Assembly: GCA_001899085.1 (NCBI GenBank)
Contig: MKVB01000003.1
Location: forward strand, 40,329 to 93,115
Source of the DNA: Devosia sp. 66-14
Lineage (GTDB): Bacteria; Pseudomonadota; Alphaproteobacteria; Rhizobiales; Devosiaceae
Reading direction: 5' to 3'
DNA length: 52,787 bases
In this document: in pieces, positions 1-8,307 of the stretch
How the letters are laid out: every line of letters begins with the position of its first letter
Numbering within the stretch: position 1 is the first letter of the stretch
Notes under the pieces: model-generated
The model's input: the letters and a program-made list of their open reading frames with translations, nothing else
Database searches by the model: none
What the model was told of the DNA's origin: nothing
Made by a program: the position numbers and the translations under genes

Positions 1-213
1 AATTTCGGCAAGTCGCCGATCCTCAGCCATGCCGATATCGTGCTCAACACGCTGGCCCGGGAAACCCAGTTCCGCACCGAGGCGATGACCAGCCGCATCG
101 CCCAGCTCGCCATCATCGACGCCCTGATCGCCGCGCTGGCACTGGCCGACTACGACCGCGCCGTGGCGACGATCGAGCGGACCTTCGATGTGCTGTCAAC
201 CAAGCGGGTGTAG
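1..213 (+). CDS. RpiR/MurR-type transcriptional regulator, C-terminal fragment (SIS domain)
   Basis: The window opens inside this gene; frame 1 is open from the first base to a TAG at 211-213, giving the last 70 residues. The stretch reading EAMTSRIAQLAIIDAL followed by an alanine- and leucine-rich helix is typical of the end of the SIS domain in RpiR/MurR-family regulators, which bind DNA through an N-terminal helix-turn-helix and sense phosphosugars through the SIS domain. The N-terminal part lies outside, so a stand-alone sugar isomerase cannot be excluded. It converges on the GH32 gene with only 8 bases between the stops. An RpiR regulator next to a fructan locus would suit sensing of a sugar phosphate, but that link is inferred from position only. 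Confidence 0.7.
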   Translation, partial: NFGKSPILSHADIVLNTLARETQFRTEAMTSRIAQLAIIDALIAALALADYDRAVATIERTFDVLSTKRV

Positions 214-221
214 CAGCCCGC

Positions 222-1901
222 TCATCCGGCTGCTGCCGCTCGTCGCGCGGCCATGCCGAAGCGCGCGGCGGAAGTGACGACGACTTTGTCGGGCGCGACG
301 TTGGTGTAGTTGCGCCGCGTCCCGCAGATTGCCCCATGGCCGGCAAACACCTCGATGATGCCGCGGTCATGCAAGATGCGGAGGTCCGCCGCCGAGGTAA
401 GCGGCGCTTCGTAGACGATCGCGCCATCATCCTGGGGCAACCGAACCGCGAGGCGGCCGTCGGTAACCAGCAGCTCGAAGGCGGGCGCGCCCTTTTGCGT
501 GGCGACGATGCGCGTGCCGTCGAGGTCGCCGGCCAGTGCGAGTTCGAATGGCAGATCGGCGAGCGCAAAGCTTCCGTCCGGCATGCCGGGCACGGCCGTG
601 GTGGGCCAGGCAGCATCCAGTTCGGCGACCGGCAGCATGCAAAGCCGTCCCGTGTGATCCAGCCGGAGCTCGCGCGGCAGCGACATCTCGCCCGAATAGG
701 GCGAGCCGGCGGGTTTGCGGTCTTCCCAATTGAACAGCCACGCCACGGCAAGCCGGCGCCCCGCGGCGGCAAAGCTCTGCATGGCATAGAAGTCGGTGCC
801 GAAATCCAATAGCTGCAGGTCACCCGTTTCGGGGATGAACCTGTCGTCCCTGAACTCTCCGATCAACGCGAACAGCAGGTTGTGGCGGCCGCTTGCCGGC
901 TCGGTGTAGCCGACGAAGCTCATCACCATCACCCACTTGCCGCCGAGCTGGAAAAAGTCGGGACATTCGACCGCCCGGGCGCCACGCTCCCGGTATTGCG
1001 CCGGCGCCCGAAAGATCGGGCCCAGATAGGTCCAGCGGCGAAGATCAACCGAGCCGTAGAGCAGCACGGCCGGGTCGCCGTGGAGCGCCGCGCCGAGCAC
1101 CATGCGATAGGCCCCGGCTGCTTCATCCCACCACACCTTGGGATCGCGAAAATCATGCGCCACCCCGTCACCTTCCGGGCGCGTGTCGATGACCGTTTCA
1201 GTGCTGGCGGCATGGAGGAGACCCGGATCGGGTCGCGCCAGTTTCTGGATCTCGGTATAGCCGCTGAACAGGTCATAGGCCGGCAAGCGCTCGGTGTAAA
1301 AGAACATGCGACTGCCGTCGCGGTCTTCGAAGGCGCTGCCCGAGAAGGCGCCGCCGGTGGCGCCCAGCCGCCAGCGGTTCTGGTCCGGGTGCAGAAAGAC
1401 CGGCTGGTGGACCCAGGTGAACAGGTCGGTGCTGGTGGCATGGCCCCAGTGCATCGGCCCCCATTCGGTGCCGGCAGGGTGGAACTGGTAGAACATGTGC
1501 CAGGTGGCGCCGATTTTGCAGAGCCCGTTGGGATCGTTCATCCACTGCCGGATCGGCGAGAAATGCATCACCGGCCGCGCCGGATCGGCCCTCATCCAGG
1601 CATCGATCTCCGGCCCGGTGGCAAGCGTCAGGCCGTCGGCGCTGAACTCCCAGATGGTGATGCCGGTCTCCGCCACTGTCGCCGGATCGTAGCCATAGGC
1701 GAACAGCATGGCCTCGGAGTTGTCCCACTCCACCGCGATGTCGCCGGGCTGCGCCTGTCGATAGGTGAAGAAATCGACGTGATCGGAAAGCGCCGGAACC
1801 TGCCAGAGCAGTGCGCCGCCCTGCGTGATGCGGAGGAAGCCCGGCCCGCGCGCCCAGAACTCGAGCACATAGCCGGCGGCAAGGTTGACGGTCCCGATCA
1901 A
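222..1901 (-). CDS. Glycoside hydrolase family 32 fructosidase (beta-fructofuranosidase/levanase-like), cytoplasmic
   Basis: Predicted to split beta-fructosidic bonds in sucrose, inulin-type or levan-type oligosaccharides. All three GH32 signatures are present: WMNDPNG (nucleophile Asp123), RDP (transition-state Asp253) and EC (acid/base Glu312), followed by a C-terminal beta-sandwich. About 110 residues precede the catalytic propeller. There is no signal peptide, so it should act on imported sugar. The frame stays open far upstream, but that part is the shadow of the GH91 gene. The most plausible start is a TTG at 1901-1899 that overlaps the TGA of the GH91 gene, a coupled arrangement; no ATG lies near it, so the exact start is uncertain. 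It is the last gene of the leftward operon. Family assignment is firm; the exact substrate is inferred from the GH91 neighbour. Confidence 0.88.
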   Translation of the reverse strand: MIGTVNLAAGYVLEFWARGPGFLRITQGGALLWQVPALSDHVDFFTYRQAQPGDIAVEWDNSEAMLFAYGYDPATVAETGITIWEFSADGLTLATGPEIDAWMRADPARPVMHFSPIRQWMNDPNGLCKIGATWHMFYQFHPAGTEWGPMHWGHATSTDLFTWVHQPVFLHPDQNRWRLGATGGAFSGSAFEDRDGSRMFFYTERLPAYDLFSGYTEIQKLARPDPGLLHAASTETVIDTRPEGDGVAHDFRDPKVWWDEAAGAYRMVLGAALHGDPAVLLYGSVDLRRWTYLGPIFRAPAQYRERGARAVECPDFFQLGGKWVMVMSFVGYTEPASGRHNLLFALIGEFRDDRFIPETGDLQLLDFGTDFYAMQSFAAAGRRLAVAWLFNWEDRKPAGSPYSGEMSLPRELRLDHTGRLCMLPVAELDAAWPTTAVPGMPDGSFALADLPFELALAGDLDGTRIVATQKGAPAFELLVTDGRLAVRLPQDDGAIVYEAPLTSAADLRILHDRGIIEVFAGHGAICGTRRNYTNVAPDKVVVTSAARFGMAARRAAAAG

Positions 1902-3301
1902 GACGCCATCTGCCCCGGCACCGGCGTACCGCGAAAGGCGTTCACCGACCGGTCCATCAGCACCTCGGCATCGCTGCCCGAGTCCAGCACCGTGTTGTGA
2001 CTGGCGCCCGCCTCGACCTTGACCGCAATCACCTCGAGCGCCGTCAGGTTCCTCGTGGCGAGGATCGCCTCGACCTGCGTGGCGAAACAGTCGCTGCTCG
2101 GCGCGTCGCTCGCCTGTGAACTCTCGGTCGTCGCGACGATGTGGTTGTTGGCCACGTAGTTGCCCCTGCCCGAGACGATGCGGATGATGACCGGCTTCTC
2201 GTCGGCGGGCTTGAGGTAGCGGGTATCGATCGACTCCGAGATGTGGTTCGCCATCACCGAGTTGTTGTCGCCGTTGAGGTGCAAGAGCCCGAACTGGTCG
2301 TCGAGCCCGTTGTCGTAGCGGGTCATCGGCGCCCATGGCTCGCGGTCGCGGAAGAAATGATTGGAGGCCACGAGGTTCTCCGAGCAATTGCCGGAGAACA
2401 CCAGCATTCCGGGATAGAACGAGTGCAGCCGGTTGCCCGAGATCGATGACCTGACGACGCCGGAGAGGGCGATGCTGCTCTTGCCGCGAGGGAAGACGTT
2501 GTTCCCCGACACCAGCAGGCCGCCGAAATTCTCGGCATAGATCGAATGCCCGTCGTAACCCGCCCCGATCAGGTTGTTGGCGATACGCGACGCCTGACCC
2601 ATGCCCCGGAGCTCGATGCAGTTGCCGCATTCGGCGATGAAGTTGCCTTCGATGGCGGAGGCGTCGGCATGATGCGAAACGATGCCGTGCTCGAGATAGA
2701 CCAGCCCCATGCCGGTGATGCGAAGCGAGTCGTTGGCGCTCGCGACATGGATGCCGGTCTTCCCGTTCCGGTAGGTGTTCTCGGCGTCGTCATCCGGCGC
2801 GCCGGAAAAGTGCAGCCCGTCGATGCAGAAATCGGCGAACTCGACCGAGCTGATGCGCGGGTTGCCCGATCGCTTTACCAGAAATGCGGCGCCCGCCTCG
2901 GCGGTTGCGCCGGCCGGCGCAGCAAGCTCGACCAGCACCCGGCTGCCGCCGGGCCAGACTTCGTGCCACTGCCGCAGCTCTTGCGGCGGCGTGTTGAAGC
3001 GGATGCTCGATGAGGTGAAGCCGTGCCCGGATCCGGCGATCCGGAGAAAGCTGATGTCGATTGCCACCTGCGTCTTCAGCCGGTAATCGCCCGGCGGGAT
3101 GTAGATCAGCGCGCCGGGCTTGCCGCCATCGTTGACGTCGGCGACCCGTTGTCGATGCTTGATATCGGCAATGATGTCGTTGATCACCGCACCGATATCG
3201 TCGTGCGGATTGCCGGCCGGCCATGCGGTGACGTCGTAGACATTGGAGCTGGGCATAGCGGCCTCTGGTTCGGACAATTCAGTACTGATGGGAGCACGCA
3301 T
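1898..3301 (-). CDS. Glycoside hydrolase family 91 (inulin fructotransferase / difructose anhydride hydrolase family), cytoplasmic
   Basis: A right-handed beta-helix protein of 467 residues resembling inulin fructotransferases and DFA III hydrolases. Family-like blocks, recognised from memory of Arthrobacter enzymes, are: DIGAVIN near residue 35, IYIPPGDY (66-73), GHGFTSSSIR (92-101), IAECGNCIEL (222-231), FPRG, FYPGML and NGLDD. The two acidic residues reported as catalytic in the family are 11 apart; Asp213 and Glu224 here have that spacing and context. Secreted inulin fructotransferases carry a signal peptide, but none is visible here. Together with the ABC importer upstream this favours an intracellular role, such as opening difructose anhydride to inulobiose for the GH32 enzyme. 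The first ATG (3301) has a weak ribosome site; an in-frame ATG at 3256 follows AGAGG and could be the true start. Confidence 0.87.
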   Translation of the reverse strand: MRAPISTELSEPEAAMPSSNVYDVTAWPAGNPHDDIGAVINDIIADIKHRQRVADVNDGGKPGALIYIPPGDYRLKTQVAIDISFLRIAGSGHGFTSSSIRFNTPPQELRQWHEVWPGGSRVLVELAAPAGATAEAGAAFLVKRSGNPRISSVEFADFCIDGLHFSGAPDDDAENTYRNGKTGIHVASANDSLRITGMGLVYLEHGIVSHHADASAIEGNFIAECGNCIELRGMGQASRIANNLIGAGYDGHSIYAENFGGLLVSGNNVFPRGKSSIALSGVVRSSISGNRLHSFYPGMLVFSGNCSENLVASNHFFRDREPWAPMTRYDNGLDDQFGLLHLNGDNNSVMANHISESIDTRYLKPADEKPVIIRIVSGRGNYVANNHIVATTESSQASDAPSSDCFATQVEAILATRNLTALEVIAVKVEAGASHNTVLDSGSDAEVLMDRSVNAFRGTPVPGQMAS

Positions 3302-3305
3302 CGCT

Positions 3306-4142
3306 TCAGCCTTTGACGGCGCCGAAGGTCAGCCCGCCGACGATCTGCCTCTGCAGGATCAGGGTGACGAGAATGACCGGCAGCGAGTAGAGCACCGCCG
3401 CCGCGGTCATCGGGCCCCAGGCGAGGCCATAGACCGAGTTGAACTCGGCAATGAAGATCGGCGCCGTCTTGCTGTTCTCGGAGGTCAGCAGCAGGGCGAA
3501 CAGGAACTCGTTCCAGCTGGCGATGAAACTGAACAGCGCCGTGACGGCGAGGCCGCCAGGCGCCAGGGGCAGCATGATGCGCCAGAACGCCCCGAAGCGG
3601 CTGCAGCCATCGATACGCGCCGCTTCCTCCAGCTCTTTCGGCATGCCTTCGAAGAAGGCCGCCATCAACAGCAGCGCCAGCGGCACGGCGGTTGATGTGT
3701 GCGCCAGCACCAGCCCGATCGTGGTGTCGAGCAGCCCCAGTGATTTGAGGATCTGAAACAGCGGCACGCCCAGCGACACCGCCGGCACCATGCGGGTGAT
3801 GAGCGCGAACAGCAGGAACAGGACGGTGATGCGCCGGCGATAGAGCGCCGAGACATATGCCGCCGGAACCGCGATCAGCAGTGACAGCAGCGTCGTCAGG
3901 ATGGCGACGATCGCCGAATTCATGAAGGCCTGCGGCAGGCCCGCCGTGCTGATCACCATGCCGAAATTCTCGAACGAAACCCGGTTGGGGAAGAACGAGG
4001 GCGGGATCTGCTGCACATCGACCGCTGGCTTCAACGCAGTCGAGACCAGGTAGACGTAAGGCAGCGCGTAGGACAGCACCAGCAGCAGGGCGACCGCGTT
4101 GATCACCAGCTTGCCGGCATCCTGTGGGGTGCGGTCAGCCAC
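3306..4142 (-). CDS. CUT1-type sugar ABC transporter permease (MalG-like)
   Basis: Inner-membrane half of a carbohydrate importer, about 278 residues with six predicted helices. The cytoplasmic EAA loop, which docks on the ATPase, is visible as EEAARIDGCSRFGAFWRIMLP. The reading frame is open to 4187, but I place the start at a GTG (4142-4140) because a strong GGAGG ribosome site sits just ahead of it. The longer form has no such site and would overlap the upstream gene by 53 bases. The chosen start overlaps the MalF-like gene by 8 bases, a usual spacing for coupled permeases. No ATP-binding subunit is encoded in this operon. Confidence 0.9.
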   Translation of the reverse strand: MADRTPQDAGKLVINAVALLLVLSYALPYVYLVSTALKPAVDVQQIPPSFFPNRVSFENFGMVISTAGLPQAFMNSAIVAILTTLLSLLIAVPAAYVSALYRRRITVLFLLFALITRMVPAVSLGVPLFQILKSLGLLDTTIGLVLAHTSTAVPLALLLMAAFFEGMPKELEEAARIDGCSRFGAFWRIMLPLAPGGLAVTALFSFIASWNEFLFALLLTSENSKTAPIFIAEFNSVYGLAWGPMTAAAVLYSLPVILVTLILQRQIVGGLTFGAVKG

Positions 4143-5013
4143 GATCGGTCCTCCAGATCTTCCAGTAGGCGAGGCCCGCGAGGGCAATCATGAAGACGAG
4201 AAACAGCGTCGCCGAGGCTGACGCCTGGCCGAGATCGCCATAGCGCACCATGCGCTGGTAGATGTTCATCGACAGCACTTCGCTGGACTGGCGCGGGCCG
4301 CCCTGGGTCTGGATCCAGATCAGGTCGAAGGTCTTGAGCGCATCGATGCCGCGCACGATCACCACCACCGCCAGCACCGGTCGCATCATCGGCAGGGTGA
4401 CATACCAGAACCGCTTGATGGCGCTGGCGCCATCAATGCGCGCCGCCTCGAACAGGTCCTTGGGGATGTTCATCAGGCCGGCATAGCTGACCAGCGCAAC
4501 GAACGAGGTGGTCAGCCAGATATCGGCGACGGCGACCGAGTAGATGACGATATCGGTGTCGCTGAGCCACTTGATGGCGCCCGGGTCATGGATGATGCCG
4601 AGCGCCGCCAGCCCGTAGTTGAGGATGCCGATATTGCCGACCAGCAGGAACCGCCACAACAGGCCCGCGACAATCGGGGAGATCATCAGCGGCAAGGCGA
4701 AAATGGTGCGGTGCCAGTGCGAGTGCTTGGCGATGGCCGAAAACAGCAGCGCCGCGCCGAAGCCGAACAGCAGCTCGAAGCTGAGGGCGAAGGCCGAGTA
4801 TTTCAGCGTCCGGATGGCGGACTCGAGCATCCGCTTTGAGGTGAGCACCTCGGCATAGTTCGCCAGCCCCACCCAGACGCGGCTCGCCGGATCGATCAGT
4901 TTGACGTCGAAGAACGAGTTGTAGACGAGCAGTGCGACCGGGTAGGCAACCATGAACCCCAGGAACAGCACGGCAGGCAGCAGCATAAGCAGCACGAACC
5001 TGCGTTCGGTCAT
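4135..5013 (-). CDS. CUT1-type sugar ABC transporter permease (MalF-like)
   Basis: First permease of the fructan/difructose importer, 292 residues. It has an N-terminal membrane helix after MTERR and an EAA loop reading FEAARIDGASAIKRFWYVTLP, the contact site for the ATPase. A GGAGGAA ribosome site precedes the ATG. It sits between the binding-protein gene (66-base gap holding a hairpin) and the MalG-like gene (8-base overlap). The substrate is inferred from the GH91 and GH32 genes downstream: a fructo-oligosaccharide or a difructose dianhydride. Confidence 0.9.
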   Translation of the reverse strand: MTERRFVLLMLLPAVLFLGFMVAYPVALLVYNSFFDVKLIDPASRVWVGLANYAEVLTSKRMLESAIRTLKYSAFALSFELLFGFGAALLFSAIAKHSHWHRTIFALPLMISPIVAGLLWRFLLVGNIGILNYGLAALGIIHDPGAIKWLSDTDIVIYSVAVADIWLTTSFVALVSYAGLMNIPKDLFEAARIDGASAIKRFWYVTLPMMRPVLAVVVIVRGIDALKTFDLIWIQTQGGPRQSSEVLSMNIYQRMVRYGDLGQASASATLFLVFMIALAGLAYWKIWRTDRG

Positions 5014-5042
5014 GGCTTCCTCCCCGGTTATGCACGTGAACG

Positions 5043-5067
5043 CCGAGGCGGCGTACCGCCGCCCCGG
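5043..5067 (-). other. GC-rich stem-loop between binding-protein and permease genes
   Basis: GGCGGCG at 5047-5053 pairs with CGCCGCC at 5057-5063 around a three-base loop; three more pairs beyond one mismatch extend the stem to 5043 and 5067. It lies just after the binding-protein stop codon with no T-run. In many ABC operons such hairpins protect the upstream message so that the binding protein is made in excess. That role is inferred here. Confidence 0.5.
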
Positions 5068-5079
5068 ACTTCAGCGGGC

Positions 5080-6321
5080 TTACTGACCCAGGATGTCCCG
5101 GGCCGTGGCGGCCGCATCCTGCAGCAGGCTGGCCACGTTGTCTTCGCACTCCAGCGCGCCCTGGAAGGCCGGCATCACCGCCTCGTCGACGATCTCCTGA
5201 TAGTGCTCGTTGAGCGGCCGACCCCTTGTGGCCGGCGCCGACAGCGTCTCCAGCAGCGGGCCGAAATGCTCGTAGCCGGGCTTGCCCATGTAGCTCGCAT
5301 AGGCCGAGTTGGTGGCGGCGAGCCCCAGCGGGGCCTCGATGCCGAGAGCATTATGCGCAATCTGGTAGGCAATGAACTGCCGCGCCGCGTCCTTGTGCTG
5401 CGAGGTCGAGGGGATCACGTTGTACCAGGGGCCCGGAATCCCGGCGACGCCGGCACTGCCGCCGATCATCGGCGCCACCCCGACCTTGCCGGCGACCTTG
5501 CTGTCCTCCGGCGTCATCTTGTAGGCGTGGGCCCAGAACTTCATCATCGCCGTCTGGCCCTGGTAGAACAGGTTCTGCGCCTCGCCCCAGTTGATCTCGA
5601 GCGCATTGTCCGGCACGGACTTGTCCTCGCAGAGCGGCGCCCGGTAGAACTCCAGCGCGTCGATATGGGCCTGGTTGTCGAGGATCACCTTGCCATCGGC
5701 ATCGAGGATCACGCCGGGCGAGCCGGCCTGCAGCACTTCGGCCATCCACTCTTCCGAGGTCGCGCCGATGACGTCGGTGCCGAACATGCCGTCCTTGGTG
5801 AAGAACTTGGCCATGTCGCGCCACTGCTGCCAGGTGGCCGGCGGGGCGAGGTCGTAGCCATATTGCTGCTTGAAGGCGGCTTGGTTGGCCGGATCTTCCC
5901 ACAGGTCCTTGCGGTAGAAGACGATCTCGGCATTGGCCCAGGCCGGCATGCCCATCATCTTGCCGCCGACATTGGCGTCCGCGACCAGGGCCGGCGGGAT
6001 GTCGGCCTTCACCGCATCGGTGAACAGGTCGCTGAGGTCCTCGACATGCGACGCGAAGGCCGCATTCCAGACCACGTCGATGGTCACCACGTCGTAGTTC
6101 GAGCTGCCCGAAGCGATCTCGGCCGTCAGCTTGTCGTAGACGCCCTGATACGGCACCTCGACGAAGTTGACCTCGATGCCGGTCTCCTTGGTGAACGCGT
6201 CGGCAGCCGCCTGCTGCAGCGAATGGCCCCCGCCTTCGACCAGCACCGTAATGGCTTCTGCATTGGCAGCGGACGTGGCCAGGCAAAGCGCGGCCACCGT
6301 GCACAACAGCGTCTTGTTCAT
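5080..6321 (-). CDS. Extracellular sugar-binding protein of a CUT1 ABC transporter
   Basis: A 413-residue periplasmic solute-binding protein. The N-terminus (MNKTLLCTVAALCLATSAANA) is a clear signal peptide with an ANA cleavage motif, followed by EAITVLVEGGGHS, a start typical of family 1 sugar-binding proteins. A perfect AGGAGGAGAC ribosome site precedes the ATG. It is the promoter-proximal gene of the leftward operon, ahead of the two permeases, the GH91 enzyme and the GH32 enzyme. Expression is probably controlled from the three-site region at 6385-6438 by the divergent LacI regulator. Ligand inferred: inulin-type oligosaccharide or difructose anhydride. Confidence 0.92.
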   Translation of the reverse strand: MNKTLLCTVAALCLATSAANAEAITVLVEGGGHSLQQAAADAFTKETGIEVNFVEVPYQGVYDKLTAEIASGSSNYDVVTIDVVWNAAFASHVEDLSDLFTDAVKADIPPALVADANVGGKMMGMPAWANAEIVFYRKDLWEDPANQAAFKQQYGYDLAPPATWQQWRDMAKFFTKDGMFGTDVIGATSEEWMAEVLQAGSPGVILDADGKVILDNQAHIDALEFYRAPLCEDKSVPDNALEINWGEAQNLFYQGQTAMMKFWAHAYKMTPEDSKVAGKVGVAPMIGGSAGVAGIPGPWYNVIPSTSQHKDAARQFIAYQIAHNALGIEAPLGLAATNSAYASYMGKPGYEHFGPLLETLSAPATRGRPLNEHYQEIVDEAVMPAFQGALECEDNVASLLQDAAATARDILGQ

Positions 6322-6384
6322 GTCTCCTCCTCATGTCGTTGGCGGCGGGAACTCGGCCCGCTGCAAGTCGGACCATACTTTTGG

Positions 6385-6438
6385 ATGTCGACGTCGTCAA
6401 TCAAAATGTCGACGTCGACATTGCATATGTCGACGTCG
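6385..6438. promoter_or_regulatory. Triple operator-like repeat, three ATGTCGACGTCG copies at exact 21-bp spacing
   Basis: The 12-mer ATGTCGACGTCG occurs at 6385-6396, 6406-6417 and 6427-6438, each start exactly 21 bp after the previous one, which is two helical turns. The middle copy lies in a perfect 18-bp palindrome, AATGTCGACGTCGACATT (6405-6422), centred on CpG as in most LacI-family operators. The block lies between the sugar-binding-protein gene (start 6321) and the lacI-type gene (start 6499). I take it as the operator cluster of that regulator, controlling both directions. Confidence 0.75.
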
Positions 6439-6498
6439 TCGGTTGCGGCAGCGAACTTGTCTCGCTAGTGTCCGCGAGGTGAGCGGCAAGGAGAGCGA

Positions 6499-7527
6499 AT
6501 GGTCAGCATCAAGGATGTCGCGCGTGTGGCCGGCGTGTCCGACAAGACCGTCTCGCGGGTGGTCAATGGCGAGCCCAATGTCACGGCCGATACGATCGAG
6601 AAGGTGAAGCTGGCGATCGCCGACCTGGGATACATCCCCAACCTGGCCGCCCGCAGCATCCGCTCCAACCGCTCCAACACCATCGGCATCGTCACCGACT
6701 TCATTTCGACCACGCCCTATTCCGGCGACATCGTCAGGGGCGTGCAGGATTGGGCCAGCGCCAATGGCCGCACGGTGCTCTTAGCCAACACCGACGGCGA
6801 CCCGGAGCGCGAGGCCAATGTGTGGCGCACCTTCAAGGCGCATCGCATCGATGGCGTCCTGCACGTCGCGATGTACCACCGCGTCGTCGCGCCCGCGGCA
6901 GGTGACGTCTCGATACCCACCGTGCTGGTCAACTCGCATGCCGCAGACGGCTACACCTATCCATCGATCGAGCCCGACGATTATGGCGGCTCCCGCGACC
7001 TCACCGAGCACCTGCTCGCGCTCGGCCATCGCCGGATCGGCTATATCAGGCTGAACCCGCTGCTGCTGGGGGCCAATCAACGGCTCGATGCATTCCTCGC
7101 GGCAACGCAGGCGGCCGGCATAGCGGAGGCCGACCTCGTCATCCGCCTCGGAATGGAAGGGCCGATCGGTCGCGAGACCAACTATGTCTACCGGGAGGCA
7201 CTGGACATCCTCTCCTCGCCCAGCCGGCCGACGGCGCTGGTCTGCGGCAATGATGAAATGGCGCTGCAGGCCTATCTCGCCGCCCTCTCCCTCGGCCTGC
7301 GCGTGCCCGATGACATCACCATTGTCGGCTTCGACGATTTCAGGACGGTGTCGCTCGGGCTCAAGCCCGAACTGACGACCGTAGCTCTGCCCTACTATGA
7401 TCTGGGATGGCAAGGCGCCGACATGCTGGATCAGCTGGTGCAGGCAAAGGGCAGCGCGGACGAGCGCCGGGTGCTCAGATGCCTGGTGGTCGCCCGCGGT
7501 TCCAGTGCCGAGGCGACCCGCCGCTGA
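6499..7527 (+). CDS. LacI-family transcriptional regulator of the fructan/difructose locus
   Basis: A 342-residue repressor with an N-terminal helix-turn-helix (IKDVARVAGVSDKTVSRVVNG, residues 4-24) and a periplasmic-binding-protein-like sensor domain. It includes the family block ALVCGNDEMALQAYLAALSLGLRVPDDI and GFDDF. An AAGGAG ribosome site precedes the ATG. It is divergent from the ABC/GH91/GH32 operon, with the three 21-bp-spaced palindromic sites between them, so it is the likely local regulator of that operon and of itself. The effector is unknown; a fructose-containing sugar is the natural guess. Confidence 0.9.
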   Translation: MVSIKDVARVAGVSDKTVSRVVNGEPNVTADTIEKVKLAIADLGYIPNLAARSIRSNRSNTIGIVTDFISTTPYSGDIVRGVQDWASANGRTVLLANTDGDPEREANVWRTFKAHRIDGVLHVAMYHRVVAPAAGDVSIPTVLVNSHAADGYTYPSIEPDDYGGSRDLTEHLLALGHRRIGYIRLNPLLLGANQRLDAFLAATQAAGIAEADLVIRLGMEGPIGRETNYVYREALDILSSPSRPTALVCGNDEMALQAYLAALSLGLRVPDDITIVGFDDFRTVSLGLKPELTTVALPYYDLGWQGADMLDQLVQAKGSADERRVLRCLVVARGSSAEATRR

Positions 7528-7672
7528 GGCCCGGACGGTGCCGTAAACATCCCGTTAAGCCTAGTTTGCTTGGGGGACGCCGCATTTACCAAGCGGTATC
7601 CCTGTCGCGCCTAGCTTTGCGCCACATAGACAAGGTTCGCAGAAGCGGACCTCTCGATGGGGGCATTGAGGC

Positions 7673-8221
7673 ATGAATCGCCGGTTGGGCAGGTTGTTTC
7701 GTCAGCGGTTCCATTTGGGGCTGCCGGTTCGTCATGGCCTGCTGGCACTGGCCATCGTGGCGCTGCCGCTGAGCGGCTGCAGCTCGGCCGGGATGAGCGC
7801 CTTCGGCAGCAACAAGCTGGCGGTCGCCGAGATCTCCAACATCGAGACCTATACGGCGGACGGCGCGCTGACCGAGGCGCGGGCGCATTTCCGCAACGAC
7901 AATTTCGGCTACTCGGCGGCGTTCTACAAACGCGCCGTCGAACTGGCACCGAACCGGGCCGAGGGGTATGTCGGGCTCAGCGCCTCCTATGACCGGCTGG
8001 GCCGGTTCGACCTGTCCGACCGGGTCTACGCCTCGCTCTACCAGATGACCGGCGGCACGGCGCAGTACTTCAACAATGTGGGCTATTCCTACATGCTGCG
8101 CGGCAACCTGACCGAGGCACTGAAGAACTTCCGCAAGGCGCAGAAGCTCGAGCCGGACAACCTGGTGGTCGCCAACAACATCCAGATCCTGCAGCGCGCT
8201 GCGGCCGATTCCCGCGCCTGA
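7673..8221 (+). CDS. TPR-repeat lipoprotein, TadD-like
   Basis: A 182-residue protein with a lipoprotein signal (lipobox LSGC near residue 38) and tetratricopeptide repeats. The last repeat region reads NNVGYSYMLRGNLTEALKNFRKAQKLEPDN. TadD-type TPR lipoproteins assist assembly of the Tad/Cpa pilus secretin at the outer membrane. The neighbouring cpaC and cpaB genes, on the opposite strand, support that reading. The ribosome site is weak, and an earlier start is not obvious. A general TPR lipoprotein is the alternative. Confidence 0.72.
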   Translation: MNRRLGRLFRQRFHLGLPVRHGLLALAIVALPLSGCSSAGMSAFGSNKLAVAEISNIETYTADGALTEARAHFRNDNFGYSAAFYKRAVELAPNRAEGYVGLSASYDRLGRFDLSDRVYASLYQMTGGTAQYFNNVGYSYMLRGNLTEALKNFRKAQKLEPDNLVVANNIQILQRAAADSRA

Positions 8222-8307
8222 GGCGAACGCCGGAACATCAATGGCGGGGGCCTTACAAGCTTCCCACGGCGCGTATTGTGAACAGTGACTACTGCAGCAC
8301 CGTGGCT

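Noticed and set aside
1902-2630. Upstream extension of the GH32 frame.
   Set aside because: It overlaps the GH91 gene in another frame and reads as Arg/Gln/Gly-rich shadow; the GH32-like sequence begins at about 1901.
6385-6438. CRISPR array from the 21-bp repeats.
   Set aside because: Repeat units are only 12 bp with 9-bp spacers, there are three copies and no cas gene; regulatory operators fit better.
5203-6468. Long plus-strand frame opposite the sugar-binding-protein gene.
   Set aside because: Antisense shadow of a clear binding-protein gene; low-complexity Arg/Val/Gly composition and no ribosome site.
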